64,000 nt of DNA from Prevotella communis (GCF_022024175.1 NZ_CP091794.1:1116001-1180000), one strand, 5' to 3'; counted from the first letter of the stretch, positions 25,835 through 35,055 are shown. The notes: a model not told the origin generated them from the letters alone. Numbers and translations are program-made.

Positions 25835-27268
25835 ATGCATGCTATGATACAGATTGCGTCACCCACATATCAGCTGTTCGGCTTTGCAAACTCCATGCAA
25901 GGTGGTCGTCCGGAAAACCAGGATGATTTCGGTTTTGCGGAGACTCCCCTCGGCTTTGCCCTGGTGGTATGCGATGGCATGGGTGGCGGTCCTGGCGGAA
26001 AGACGGCATCCTATATTGCCAAAAACGAGTTTCTTTCCACGTTGATGCAATGCAATGCCCAGACACCGCCGGCCACCGCATTGAGGATGGCTGTGAGCCG
26101 TGCCAATGATGCCATGGAAGAGAAGATGAACCAGGTGCCCGAACTGCGAGGCATGGGTTCTACGCTGGTGGCAGTACTGATCAGCAGACAGTCGGCCTTC
26201 ATCGCTCATCTGGGCGACAGCCGCTGCTATCAGTTGCGTGGCAGGCGGGTGAGGTATCGCACGGACGATCACTCGCTGGTGGGCGATCTGGTGCGAGGCA
26301 AGGTGCTGACGGAGGAACAGGCACGCGTGTCGCCTCAGTCGAATGTGATTACCCGTGGACTGGGGAATACCTCCAACCATGTGGCAGATGTGGTGGAGGT
26401 GCCCTATCGGAAGGGCGACTGTTTCGTACTTTGTACGGATGGTGTCTGGGGCTCTATGCGCCATGAGGACCTGTTGCAGCGCCTCACGTCTGTGCAGGAT
26501 ATCGCCTCGAAGGTAGGCAATCTCTCGGCAGAGGTGGACCGTATAGGCTTTGCTGCCGGTGGCCATCACGACAACCACACGCTGGCTATCATAGAAACGA
26601 AAACAGACTCAATTTTAAAGGAAAAAATGAGTAAACAAGTAAAAATACTCCTGGCAGCACTGTCGTGCATGCTGCTGGTCAGCATCATCCTGAATATCCT
26701 GTTGTTGGTCAAGATGAGCAATCATGCGGTGGCTGTCAATGATTCAGGTGCCGGTGGCGTGCCGGTGGCAGAAAGTGGCAGTTTGGCTTCGCCTGAAGAA
26801 CCGATAGCTACGATTGAGACCGCATCGGTGACAGAGAAGGCTGAAGGCAAGGTGACGACTATCACGGAGGAGAATGACTCCCTGGGACGACAGATAAAAA
26901 AGTTGAAAGAAACGCAGGCCGAGCAGCAAGACAAGGCGGGACAGACCGTGAAGGAGATGCTGGAGCAGGTGGTAGCGCAGCTGAATGGGCTGAAGGCTAT
27001 CAATGAGAAGGACAAGAAAGATGCCTCCAAGAAGAGTGAGGTATTCACCAAGACGGTGAAACAACTGCTGACGACGCTGAAAGAAAAGGTACCTGCGCCC
27101 AACAAGCAGAAGGTAGCGGATATCGAGTCGCATGTCAGTGGCGAGGCCTTCGACTGCACGAAGAATATCTGGCCAAGCAAGAAGATGTTTGTCACCTCAC
27201 CCAAGACAAGGAAGGTTATCGACGAGAAGATACTGCCCAAGGTGGAGGAACTGAAAAAGAATTTATAA
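25835..27268 (+). CDS. PP2C Ser/Thr phosphatase with membrane anchor, copy 2
   Basis: 477 residues. PP2C motifs: RPENQDD, VCDGMGGGPGGKTAS, AHLGDSRCY, LCTDGVWG, GGHHDNHT. A membrane helix (about 270-290, ILLAALSCMLLVSIILNILL) is followed by a long periplasmic part: Glu/Thr-rich linker, coiled coil, then a domain of about 115 residues (DKAGQTVKEMLEQVVAQLNG to ILPKVEELKKNL). This last domain recurs almost unchanged at the end of the FISUMP-like protein at 5853-6995. The gene starts directly at the end of the FHA gene before it. A second phosphatase in one cluster suggests separate substrates or inputs. Confidence 0.92.
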   Translation: MHAMIQIASPTYQLFGFANSMQGGRPENQDDFGFAETPLGFALVVCDGMGGGPGGKTASYIAKNEFLSTLMQCNAQTPPATALRMAVSRANDAMEEKMNQVPELRGMGSTLVAVLISRQSAFIAHLGDSRCYQLRGRRVRYRTDDHSLVGDLVRGKVLTEEQARVSPQSNVITRGLGNTSNHVADVVEVPYRKGDCFVLCTDGVWGSMRHEDLLQRLTSVQDIASKVGNLSAEVDRIGFAAGGHHDNHTLAIIETKTDSILKEKMSKQVKILLAALSCMLLVSIILNILLLVKMSNHAVAVNDSGAGGVPVAESGSLASPEEPIATIETASVTEKAEGKVTTITEENDSLGRQIKKLKETQAEQQDKAGQTVKEMLEQVVAQLNGLKAINEKDKKDASKKSEVFTKTVKQLLTTLKEKVPAPNKQKVADIESHVSGEAFDCTKNIWPSKKMFVTSPKTRKVIDEKILPKVEELKKNL

Positions 27269-27314
27269 ACCCGAAACATATCACAGAAGATGAAAGCAAA
27301 AGCACTTCTAACAA
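26914..27314 (+). repeat. Near-identical 400-bp tract, copy 2
   Basis: Partner of 6641-7041. Here both flanking genes are intact, so this is probably the source copy. Confidence 0.9.
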
Positions 27315-28657
27315 CTCTGATGACAACTCTCTGTCTGTCGGCTAACGCACAGACCGTGGTATGGGAGTTGAAGCCCACAACCTATAACGATATCTCCCGG
27401 TTGGGCAGAAACCTGTATGTCGTGAAGCATAACGGTAAGGTAGGCCTGATAAACTCAGACGGTACCATCGTGGCTCCGATAGACAATGACCAGATAGGCG
27501 ACCTCTATGAACATAAGGCCCTGGTGACACGTACCGACGGACATGGCGAGCGTGTGGCTGGCATCCTGACCGACGATGGCGTGTATCATGGTTTTGCCAC
27601 CAGCTACTATACGCTGAACGGACAGAAGTTCTATTCCGACGGTCTGCTGTCGGTAGCCGACGAACGAGGCAACCTGGGCTATATCGACGACTACGGCAAG
27701 GCCGTGGTGGGCTTCGAGGGTAAATACAGTAGGATAAAACCCTTCACAGAAGGTTTTGCTGCTGTGATGAAGAATAAGAAATATGTGCTGATCGACAAGG
27801 ATGGCAACGAGGCGAAGTTCATGTATGGCGGCAATGGCATCGGTCCGGCTATCGGTGGATGTACCAACGTCTATCAGGGCAAGGCCTATGTCTATGACGA
27901 GTTTGGCGGTGCCGACCGTTCTTACTACCTCTATGATGCCAAGGCAAAGAGCAGGCTGGAGAAGACGGGACGTATCAAGAATACCGCTACCGACTATCTG
28001 TACTGCTATCAGTCGGTCACAGGACGTACCAAGGAAGTGCCGTTCAAGAAGATGGTGGTGAAGGCCGGTCAGGTGGGACTGTCGCCTGTCACCAACAGCG
28101 GACTGTATGGCTATGAGGAGAGTGGCAAGACCGTTTTGCCTGCACAGCTCTCTGCAGCCACTCCCTTTGAGGATAATCTGGCTATCGTCACCCTGAATGG
28201 TCAGATAGGTATCTTGAAGTATATCCCAGGCAACGGCTTTGTAGCTACCCCTCAGAACGGACAGCTTACCTTCATGGAGGGCAATAAGGTGGACTGCGCT
28301 TTCACCCTGCTGTCGCCCAGTGTATGGCGCGACAAGGTTGTCGACGTGAAGATGCGCGACGAAAAAGGCAATATCGTGGCACTGGTGAAGAAGTCGGATA
28401 ATAATTATTCGTTTACCCTGAATCTTCAGGGCAGCTGTAAGAAACAGTTTGAAGTGGCTGTCTTTGCCGAGGGACTGAAGCTCTTCGAGGGGCCGGTTGC
28501 CTACTCGTTTACGATGAAGGAACGTCCGAAGGTAGAGACTACTAAGAAAGGTGAAAATGGTAAGAACGACGAGGGCGAAAAAAATAAAAAGGTAGAGAAA
28601 ATCTGTCCTACCTGTGGCAAGAAAATCAGCGAATGTCCGTACCAGGGCGTACACTAA
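27290..28657 (+). CDS. Secreted WG-repeat protein with zinc-ribbon-like tail
   Basis: 455 residues. A signal peptide (MKAKALLTTLMTTLCLSANA) is followed by WG-type repeats (GKVGLINSDGTIVAPIDNDQ, GNLGYIDDYGKAVVGFEGKY, VGLSPVTNSGLYGYEESGKT, GQIGILKYIP; about 30-330), a beta domain and a Lys/Glu-rich linker. The last 20 residues contain CPTCGKKISECPYQGVH, a C2CH or zinc-ribbon-like signature that is unexpected in an exported protein. The gene starts 21 bases after the PP2C stop. Likely the envelope-side partner of the cluster; see also the WG protein at 850-1947. Confidence 0.78.
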   Translation: MKAKALLTTLMTTLCLSANAQTVVWELKPTTYNDISRLGRNLYVVKHNGKVGLINSDGTIVAPIDNDQIGDLYEHKALVTRTDGHGERVAGILTDDGVYHGFATSYYTLNGQKFYSDGLLSVADERGNLGYIDDYGKAVVGFEGKYSRIKPFTEGFAAVMKNKKYVLIDKDGNEAKFMYGGNGIGPAIGGCTNVYQGKAYVYDEFGGADRSYYLYDAKAKSRLEKTGRIKNTATDYLYCYQSVTGRTKEVPFKKMVVKAGQVGLSPVTNSGLYGYEESGKTVLPAQLSAATPFEDNLAIVTLNGQIGILKYIPGNGFVATPQNGQLTFMEGNKVDCAFTLLSPSVWRDKVVDVKMRDEKGNIVALVKKSDNNYSFTLNLQGSCKKQFEVAVFAEGLKLFEGPVAYSFTMKERPKVETTKKGENGKNDEGEKNKKVEKICPTCGKKISECPYQGVH

Positions 28658-28703
28658 TCATAAAAAAATAACCTATTTTATTAACTATAAAAAAAGTATT
28701 AAC

Positions 28704-29435
28704 ATGAAAAAGTTTCTTTTCCTTTTTGTGGCGCTTGTAACTGCAATGCCCACATTCGCACAAAGTGATGATGAAGAAGATGTTTATTCTTCTGGTGCAA
28801 AAGTCAAGAAGAATGCCTTCTTCATTGGTCCGAAGGTAGGTGGTGTGCTGACCACCATGACTCAGCCCAAACAGGGTAAGCTCTATGATGCTGCCGGTTT
28901 CGGATTCTCAGGCGGTCTGGCCATGAAGATCCGTTTCGGTCAGGCTTCCGAGGCTTCTGTTGGTGGTACTGGCTATTTTGCCATAGGTGCCGAACTGAAG
29001 TATAAGCAGAACAAGGTGAAGACATTGGGTACGGATCAGGCTGGCAAGAAGAATGCCGACCTCACCATCAGCTATTTCGAGGTGCCTGTCTTTGCTCAGG
29101 TTTATCCTTTTGCCACTTCGATGTCTATGAACACCCTCTATTTCGAGGCTGGTGCGTCGATTGCCGGTACCATGGACCGCAAGCCTAACACCCTTGAGAT
29201 TACAGACAAGAACACGCTTGCTGTCACCACCTTCAATATCGATAATAATGGCAGTAAGGTGAAGGGCATGGATGTTCGTCCGCTCGTTGGTCTGGGCTAC
29301 ACCATTCCTAACACGGGACTCGACATCAACGCTCGCTATTATATCGGCACCAGCGACCTGTCTAGTTCCTTTAAGAGCAAGATGAACTCCTTCGAGGTGT
29401 CACTGGCTTGGCTGTTTAATGCCTCAAGATTCTGA
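28704..29435 (+). CDS. Outer-membrane beta-barrel protein
   Basis: 243 residues from ATG 28704, chosen because it opens a good signal peptide (MKKFLFLFVALVTAMPTFAQ). The mature part is an acidic N-terminal stretch (DDEEDVYSSG) followed by alternating beta strands (FFIGPKVGGVLTTMTQPKQG, TNTLYFEAGASIAG type) and an aromatic end (SFEVSLAWLFNASRF), the usual signature of PorT/OmpA-like barrels of the outer_membrane_protein beta-barrel group. It follows the WG gene by 46 bases and is probably the last member of the cluster, placing part of the system in the outer membrane. Confidence 0.75.
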   Translation: MKKFLFLFVALVTAMPTFAQSDDEEDVYSSGAKVKKNAFFIGPKVGGVLTTMTQPKQGKLYDAAGFGFSGGLAMKIRFGQASEASVGGTGYFAIGAELKYKQNKVKTLGTDQAGKKNADLTISYFEVPVFAQVYPFATSMSMNTLYFEAGASIAGTMDRKPNTLEITDKNTLAVTTFNIDNNGSKVKGMDVRPLVGLGYTIPNTGLDINARYYIGTSDLSSSFKSKMNSFEVSLAWLFNASRF

Positions 29436-29469
29436 TTTTCCTAGTACTAACCTTTAAAAAACTACTTAT

Positions 29470-30552
29470 ATGATGAAGAAATATTATTTCGGAGCTATTG
29501 CCTTGGCAATGATGCTCTTTGCAGCATGTGGCGATGATGGTGATGAAGATAGCGGCACGCTCTACGATACGGATATCACGGTGTCGCTGAATGATTTCTA
29601 TTCGAGTTATAACTATAACGACACGCGTCACGATATCAATGTGACCGACGATTATCGTACGTTCCATTCAGAGCACGATTTATATATTCAGACACGTGTG
29701 CTGTTCTATAATTCAAATGGCGTACTGGTTGACTCGCTGATAAAGTATTCCACCAATCTCAATGAACTGAACATCTCTAAGGGACTGCCAGAGGGTAGAT
29801 ATACCGTTGTAACTACGCTGACGTTTGCCGATAAGACATCGGGCGACGATGCGTCATGGTGGTGGCTGGCTGATAAGCAGAAACTGTCAACGGCGAAGAT
29901 GAATGTCAGAAACCGTTTCTCAAAATGGTGTATCATGTCTTATGATGCCTCTGTGGTCAATATCGTCTCTGGTCAGAAGACAACTATCCGTCTGAACCCT
30001 CGTCCCGTTGGCGCATTGGGTTATATCTTCCTCCAGAACTTCCAGTATAAAAGCGAGTCAACCTATGGTACTGTAGCCGACAATGGTATTCGTGCGCTCT
30101 GCCTATATGCTAGAAATGTAGCTGTTTCTTACCGTCTGGATCCCAGTACATCCAACCACTATATCTATCTGGATGATGCTGGTAGCAGCTCTTGGTATTT
30201 CCTGTCAGATAGGATGGAACCATCTGATTTCGATAGCAGCTGGACTTATTTCAAGTCTAACCTGTATGACTACTTCTATATCTTGTCGCCCAATCCGGAG
30301 ATCTTCTTTGGCTACGTACCTAAGGGATCAAGCTCCTTTACAGGTTATGGCCAGAAGAACGTAACCATCAGTAGCGGTAACACCTATCTGGCTTACTGGG
30401 ATTATTTCGAGGTGGGCAATCCTTATTTCGGAGTGGCCAACAACAACCAGTGGCACACGTATTCTCAGGCAAGAGCAGCAGAACCCGGACAGCACTATAG
30501 CGTGATTGATGAATCGACGCCAAGGGCTTACCGCTTCTCTATGTTTAAGTAA
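29470..30552 (+). CDS. Lipoprotein of unknown function
   Basis: 360 residues with a lipobox (MMLFAAC, Cys about residue 20) followed by acidic residues GDDGDED, a pattern associated with surface lipoproteins in Bacteroidetes. The rest is beta-rich with many Tyr, Ser and Trp residues; the N-terminal part (LYIQTRVLFYNSNGVLVDSL, LPEGRYTVVTTLTF) resembles fimbrillin-associated or DUF5119-type domains, but I do not assign a family. It starts 34 bases after the barrel gene and is followed by a terminator. Confidence 0.65.
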   Translation: MMKKYYFGAIALAMMLFAACGDDGDEDSGTLYDTDITVSLNDFYSSYNYNDTRHDINVTDDYRTFHSEHDLYIQTRVLFYNSNGVLVDSLIKYSTNLNELNISKGLPEGRYTVVTTLTFADKTSGDDASWWWLADKQKLSTAKMNVRNRFSKWCIMSYDASVVNIVSGQKTTIRLNPRPVGALGYIFLQNFQYKSESTYGTVADNGIRALCLYARNVAVSYRLDPSTSNHYIYLDDAGSSSWYFLSDRMEPSDFDSSWTYFKSNLYDYFYILSPNPEIFFGYVPKGSSSFTGYGQKNVTISSGNTYLAYWDYFEVGNPYFGVANNNQWHTYSQARAAEPGQHYSVIDESTPRAYRFSMFK

Positions 30553-30567
30553 ATAGATAGTTTTAAT

Positions 30568-30611
30568 GGGAGACTGTGTCTGCAGGTTAGCGGGGCACAG
30601 CCTCCTGTCTT
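30568..30611 (+). terminator. Terminator after the lipoprotein gene
   Basis: GGAG-ACTGTG (30569-30578) pairs imperfectly with CACAG-CCTCC (30596-30605), followed by TGTCTTTTT. It closes the long co-directional run that starts at 17082. Confidence 0.6.
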
Positions 30612-30631
30612 TTTCAAAAATCCCCAGTCTG

Positions 30632-31816
30632 ATGAGAACAATAGTTATATCTGTTTTATCTTTGTTGTTGGCTGTGACAGCATTTGCCAATGATCGTTTC
30701 CAACGTGCCATGACTATCGCTGAGCGGCAGTTGGGCACCAGTCATGTGATTCTTGCCAAGCGTACTGCGACATATTGTATCTTCAGTGGCAAGGAGCAGG
30801 GTGGATATGCTATTGTGTCGGTTCAGGGAGAGGGGAATCCGCGTCTGCTGGCTTTCTCGCGTGAGAGTCGTTGGGATGAGGCTGTCATGCCACCGGCTGT
30901 GCTGGAATGGCTTGAGGGGCTGGAGACGCTTCAGCCGGGGTGTGTCGTGAGGCGTGCTGCTGACAGTCTCTCCAGGGTCGATGTGGCCCCGTTGCTCACT
31001 TGCCACTGGCATCAGCGCTCGCCATACAACGACCTGGCACCGGTCATCCAGGATGGTCAGGTTAAGACCGTGGCCGGTTGTGTGGCCCTGGCCGCGGCTC
31101 AGGTGGCTTATTACTGGCGCAACGACAACCTGGAATATACCCTGAGAGACACGCCTACGTATGAATATGGCGGTGCTCCTGTTACGGAGATTGTGCCCAA
31201 GGGGAGTCCTAATAACTGGGAACTGATGCTTGATGAGTATGATAGCAACAGTCCTGCAGAATCGCGGGCCGCAGTGGCACAGTTGTGCTATGTCCTTGGT
31301 ACCACGGCCTATCTGAACTATGCCTCATCTACGGGTGGCTCTATCCGTGATGTGGGTAATGCCTTGTATTCGCAATACAGGATACTGTCGGAATATATCA
31401 GTCGTGGCGACAGTCTGCCGGATTGGGAGGGAATGCTCTATGCACAGGTGGCCAAGGGCTATCCCGTTATCTGTTCTGGTTCGGGCTCCGGTCCTTCGGG
31501 ACATGCCTTCGTGCTTGACGGGTATGACAGTGAGAACAATCTCTTTCACTTCAACTTTGGATGGGGTGGCGATGGTGATGGCTATTATCCTGCTGACGAG
31601 TCGCCTGAGGCTATGGGTGGCTATTATCGGGGACAGGCGGTGTTGATAGATATTCACCCCCAGTCAACCACCATCCCCTCGTCTGTCGACGTTCAGCATG
31701 TTGCGGGTGGGCAGGCTTACGGTCTCTATGACATGCTTGGCCGTCGCCTCTCAAAAGCGCCATCTCATGGCTTCTATATTATTGTTGATGCCAATGGGGC
31801 GAGGAAGGTACGTTAG
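30632..31816 (+). CDS. C10-family (streptopain-like) cysteine protease
   Basis: 394 residues from ATG 30632. Signal peptide (MRTIVISVLSLLLAVTAFA), a propeptide of about 110 residues (QLGTSHVILAKRTATYCIFS, GGYAIVSVQGEG), then the catalytic domain. Seen: SPYNDLAP, catalytic Cys in AGCVALAAAQ (about residue 150) and catalytic His in SGHAFVLDGYD (about 291), followed by FNFGWGGDGDGYY. The C-terminus (LYDMLGRRLSKAPSHGFYII) resembles the type IX secretion tail, so the enzyme is probably exported to the surface. The next gene is a small secreted protein, in the position where C10 proteases often have an inhibitor. Confidence 0.9.
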   Translation: MRTIVISVLSLLLAVTAFANDRFQRAMTIAERQLGTSHVILAKRTATYCIFSGKEQGGYAIVSVQGEGNPRLLAFSRESRWDEAVMPPAVLEWLEGLETLQPGCVVRRAADSLSRVDVAPLLTCHWHQRSPYNDLAPVIQDGQVKTVAGCVALAAAQVAYYWRNDNLEYTLRDTPTYEYGGAPVTEIVPKGSPNNWELMLDEYDSNSPAESRAAVAQLCYVLGTTAYLNYASSTGGSIRDVGNALYSQYRILSEYISRGDSLPDWEGMLYAQVAKGYPVICSGSGSGPSGHAFVLDGYDSENNLFHFNFGWGGDGDGYYPADESPEAMGGYYRGQAVLIDIHPQSTTIPSSVDVQHVAGGQAYGLYDMLGRRLSKAPSHGFYIIVDANGARKVR

Positions 31817-31830
31817 TATTTGAGAAAGGT

Positions 31831-32469
31831 ATGAAGAGAACGGTAGTCATCATATATTGTCTGTTGGGCCTGAGCATTACTTGTATGGCCCAGCACCATA
31901 TGCGCATCCATTATAAGGGTGGGGCGGTGAGTGATATTCCTATTGAGCAGATGGATAGTATCACGTTTGTGCAGAAGGATACGCCTGCGGAGGAGGTGAC
32001 ACTCATCGGCAGTTGGTTCTGGGGAAATCTGGTGATGGGGTATTATGAGCTGTTGACCATCAATGAGGACCACACCTATACGGGATATGACTATTTCTTT
32101 GAGTATGGCTTCAATACGATGACGTATGGCTGGTGGTCACAGATAGGTGCCATGCTTACCCTGCAGTCGAATGGATATGGCTATCAGCGGCGATACAACT
32201 GGTATATCACGGAACTGACTGGAAATGCACTCGGGGTGATGACGAATACGGGACCATTCACCTATTACAAGGTACAGCCGGAAACGCTAACGCTCCAGGT
32301 GAATGGCATACTCACCTGTGAGGATGGCGACTCTTTCGTCTTTGCTGATGGCGTGAGAGCCGCCATACAAGACAACACACTTGTAGGGCTGTCTGCAGGT
32401 GAAACTTATATCCAGAAATATATTGCTGCCAGCAAGTGCATTGTGGTATATAAGGTTGTGGTCATTTAG
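31831..32469 (+). CDS. Small secreted protein next to the C10 protease
   Basis: 212 residues, signal peptide (MKRTVVIIYCLLGLSITCMAQ). The first mature stretch HYKGGAVSDIPIEQMDSITF is a motif seen at the start of many Bacteroidales secreted proteins. The body is beta-rich and aromatic (GSWFWGNLVMGYYELLTINE), reminiscent of a lipocalin-like barrel, but not assignable. It starts 14 bases after the protease stop; an inhibitor or chaperone role is only a guess from position. Confidence 0.6.
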   Translation: MKRTVVIIYCLLGLSITCMAQHHMRIHYKGGAVSDIPIEQMDSITFVQKDTPAEEVTLIGSWFWGNLVMGYYELLTINEDHTYTGYDYFFEYGFNTMTYGWWSQIGAMLTLQSNGYGYQRRYNWYITELTGNALGVMTNTGPFTYYKVQPETLTLQVNGILTCEDGDSFVFADGVRAAIQDNTLVGLSAGETYIQKYIAASKCIVVYKVVVI

Positions 32470-33098
32470 TGTTCTCTTAATAACATCTTCTCAATCAGTG
32501 GAACATACCATGTGCGTACTTCCTCGGCTGTTGGGGTGTGAGCACCGGGAAAATGGAATGAAAGGTTGTAATGCTCCAGAAACAGCGGCTCGAAGTGAGC
32601 CAGAGTGTCCTGTTCCCCGAATAATCCCCATACTTTGTCCTTAAAAAGGGGATTACAATAGTGGAACTGAGTGGCTTCCAGTTCTGCAAATTCCTGTATC
32701 AGAGGCTCATCAATGACAAAGTGCTGGTTGCCGTCTTTGCGTGGTGACTTGTATTCATGTGTTCCTATGCGCTCTCCCAGGAATGCGGTCATCTGAAAAT
32801 GTGGGTTGCCAAGCAGGGCCGGAATGCCAACTATGGGCGCCAGCATCTGGGCATAGAAAGAGCCGCAACTGTTGCCCACCAGCAGGTCGGGATGCTCCCT
32901 GTCACAGATGTTCCTGATTAGCTCCAGCGCCATGTTCGGATGTATAGGCAGGTCGGGCGTAAGCACCTCGGCACGTCCTTCGAATGCCTCCCTTAGAGCC
33001 ACAGCTGGCACACACTGACCGCTAGCAAAGAATCCGTGCAGGAATAATATGCATTTGCGCACGCTATGGCGTGCCTCAATTGCTTCTAATAAATTCAT
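32466..33098 (-). CDS. YqiA-like alpha/beta hydrolase with a chimeric N-terminus
   Basis: 210 residues. From about residue 14 it is a YqiA/YcfP-type esterase: KCILFLHGFFASGQCVPA, nucleophile Ser in GNSCGS, Asp in FGEQDTL and His in PGAHTP. The first 15 residues (MNLLEAIEARHSVRK) instead match the conserved start of nitroreductase-family proteins. GTG at codon 13 would give a normal YqiA start. The 5' end therefore looks like a deletion junction that joined a nitroreductase start to a hydrolase gene. It overlaps the convergent gene on the other strand by 4 bases. Confidence 0.8.
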   Translation of the reverse strand: MNLLEAIEARHSVRKCILFLHGFFASGQCVPAVALREAFEGRAEVLTPDLPIHPNMALELIRNICDREHPDLLVGNSCGSFYAQMLAPIVGIPALLGNPHFQMTAFLGERIGTHEYKSPRKDGNQHFVIDEPLIQEFAELEATQFHYCNPLFKDKVWGLFGEQDTLAHFEPLFLEHYNLSFHFPGAHTPTAEEVRTWYVPLIEKMLLREH

Positions 33099-33172
33099 TG
33101 TCCTTTAGTTTTTATCTGTTACTGAATCATCCGAATTGTTATTCTGTCTTTTGCACGCATGATTCTCAGCGA

Positions 33173-33180
33173 CAAAGATA
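33173..33180 (-). promoter_or_regulatory. Promoter -7 element upstream of the hydrolase
   Basis: TATCTTTG on the minus strand, about 75 bases before the start codon. By the chimera reading above it would be the old nitroreductase promoter. Confidence 0.45.
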
Positions 33181-33246
33181 CGATTTTTCCTCTGGATTAT
33201 AATCATACTTGCTAAACATTAAACAAAATTAAAGAATCGTACACTG

Positions 33247-33278
33247 TTTGGCTATGTCTGACATTTTTCTTATATTTG
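33247..33278 (+). promoter_or_regulatory. umuDC promoter
   Basis: TTTG (33247-33250), 20 bases, TATATTTG (33271-33278): a full match to the Bacteroidetes promoter. It excludes the earlier TTG/ATG codons at 33248-33256 as starts, since they lie inside it. I do not see a recognisable SOS box. Confidence 0.75.
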
Positions 33279-33289
33279 CAGGCAAATTA

Positions 33290-33757
33290 ATGAAGGCTAT
33301 GGAAGAAAAGAAACCTATAGACGGTGCGGAATATATCTCGCTGGAGGAAGCCAAACGACTGAAGTTGCCCTATTTTGAGGGGGCAGCAGCAGGTTTCCCT
33401 TCGCCCGCGGCCGACTATCAGCATGAGAGTCTGGACTTGAATGAGAAGTTTGTGCATCACCCTGAGGCGTCGTACTTCGTGCGCGTCAAGGGCGAGTCAA
33501 TGATAGGCCTGGGCATCCTCGACGGCGACATCTGCCTGGCCGACAGGCAGGAGGAAGTGGCCGACGGACATATCGTCGTGGCCTTTGTGAATGGAGGCCT
33601 GACGGTGAAGACCCTCGACACATCCACAAGGGATAAAGGTTATCTGCGTTTGCTGCCCGCCAATCCCGACTTCAAGCCCATCATCATTGATGCTAATGAC
33701 CAGTTTATCATTCAGGGGAGGGTAACCTCCATTCACCGAGATATCAGGAGACACTGA
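33290..33757 (+). CDS. umuD: UmuD-like S24 autoprotease
   Basis: 155 residues from ATG 33290 (or 152 from 33299), set by the promoter just upstream. LexA/UmuD fold: probable self-cleavage site Ala-Gly in GAAAGFPSP (about 28-36), nucleophile Ser in KGESMIG and general-base Lys in GLTVKTL. RecA-stimulated cleavage would give the UmuD' form that supports translesion polymerase activity. It is followed after two bases by umuC, the usual arrangement. Confidence 0.9.
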   Translation: MKAMEEKKPIDGAEYISLEEAKRLKLPYFEGAAAGFPSPAADYQHESLDLNEKFVHHPEASYFVRVKGESMIGLGILDGDICLADRQEEVADGHIVVAFVNGGLTVKTLDTSTRDKGYLRLLPANPDFKPIIIDANDQFIIQGRVTSIHRDIRRH

Positions 33758-33759
33758 TT

Positions 33760-35055
33760 ATGTACGCCATTGTTGACTGCGACAACTGCTACGTATCGTG
33801 CGAGCGTGTTTTCCGTCCAGACTTGAACGGGAAACCTGTTGTTGTGCTGTCCAACAATGACGGATGTGTAGTGGCCCGGAGTAATGAGGCAAAAGCACTG
33901 GGCATCAAGGCGGGACTGCCTTACTACCAGTTGAAAGAGCGTTTCCCGCATGGTGAAGTGACCGTATTCTCTTCCAACTACGAACTCTACGGTGATATCA
34001 CAGACCGCGTGATGTCACTCGTCCGCAAGGCATCACCCACGTTCTACCGCTATTCTATTGACGAGGGCTTCTGCGACCTGAAGGGCATGGAGCATCTCGA
34101 CTTGAAACGCTGGGGCGAAGACCTGTCGGCCTATATCTGGAAAGCCACGAGAATGCCCGTCAGCATTGGCATTGCGCCCACGAAGACACTGGCAAAGATG
34201 GCCAGCCACTTCGCCAAGAAATACAAGGGGTATAAGCACTGCTGCTTCATCGATACTGACGAGCGGCGCAAGAAAGCGCTGGAGATGTACGAGATTGGCG
34301 AGGTGTGGGGCATTGGACATCGCTATGCGGCCCGCTTGCAGGCACTGGGCGTCAGAACAGCGCTAGACTTTTCCAAGCATCCTGAGACGTGGGTCCGGGC
34401 CATGCTCAATAATGTGGTGGTCATCCGCACCTGGAAGGAGTTGAACGGTATCGACTGCGTCCCCATGGAAGATATGAGCAAGAAAAAGAGCATCTGCACG
34501 TCGCGCTCGTTTCCTGGCATGGTGACGGATATGGACACCTTGCGAACCAGCGTGTCCAACTTTGCTGCCCGCTGTGCCGAGAAACTCAGGAAACAGCAGT
34601 CGGTGGCGCAGTCTGTTTCTGTATTTATTGATACCAACCACTTCCGTGAGGACTTACCTCAGTATTGGAACATGGCTGAAGAGCGACTGCTCACGCCGTC
34701 GAACTCCACCCAGCAGATTGTGCAGACAGCCACCCGCTGCATGGAGCGCGTCTTCCGACAGGGTTACCACTATAAGCGTGCGGGTGTCATCGTGATGGGT
34801 ATCAGTCCAGACAATGGCGTGCAGACCAACTTCATCGACTATGATTCTGAGCGACATGAGAAGATGAAGCGGCTCGACGAGGCGCTTGACAAGATCAATC
34901 GCGAATACGGGTCGGAAACGCTGGTGCTGGGGTCGCAGCAATACACGAAGCCCCAGGGTAAAGGAAAAGCAGGCGTGTTCAAGGACAGCATCAAGCATGA
35001 CTTCCGCAGTCCCTGCTATACCACCCGGTGGAGCGATATCCCGGAGGCGACGTAA
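33760..35055 (+). CDS. umuC: UmuC translesion DNA polymerase (Pol V catalytic subunit)
   Basis: 431 residues, typical Y-family length. Palm motifs: [18 protein letters not shown] with the first catalytic Asp, and [11 protein letters not shown] with the second acidic pair. [18 protein letters not shown] is the conserved finger/palm segment, and [20 protein letters not shown] is the helix-hairpin-helix. The C-terminal little finger and tail follow. Replicates across DNA lesions during SOS; works with UmuD' encoded just upstream. Confidence 0.93.
   Translation: MYAIVDCDNCYVSCERVFRPDLNGKPVVVLSNNDGCVVARSNEAKALGIKAGLPYYQLKERFPHGEVTVFSSNYELYGDITDRVMSLVRKASPTFYRYSIDEGFCDLKGMEHLDLKRWGEDLSAYIWKATRMPVSIGIAPTKTLAKMASHFAKKYKGYKHCCFIDTDERRKKALEMYEIGEVWGIGHRYAARLQALGVRTALDFSKHPETWVRAMLNNVVVIRTWKELNGIDCVPMEDMSKKKSICTSRSFPGMVTDMDTLRTSVSNFAARCAEKLRKQQSVAQSVSVFIDTNHFREDLPQYWNMAEERLLTPSNSTQQIVQTATRCMERVFRQGYHYKRAGVIVMGISPDNGVQTNFIDYDSERHEKMKRLDEALDKINREYGSETLVLGSQQYTKPQGKGKAGVFKDSIKHDFRSPCYTTRWSDIPEAT

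Noticed and set aside
27455..28654. 399-codon open frame on the minus strand
   Set aside because: Shadow of the secreted WG-repeat gene, no recognisable motif, and inside a co-directional operon.
17082..29435. Type VI secretion regulatory locus
   Set aside because: FHA, kinase and PP2C genes fit, but no Hcp, VgrG, sheath or ClpV-like gene is seen in the window.
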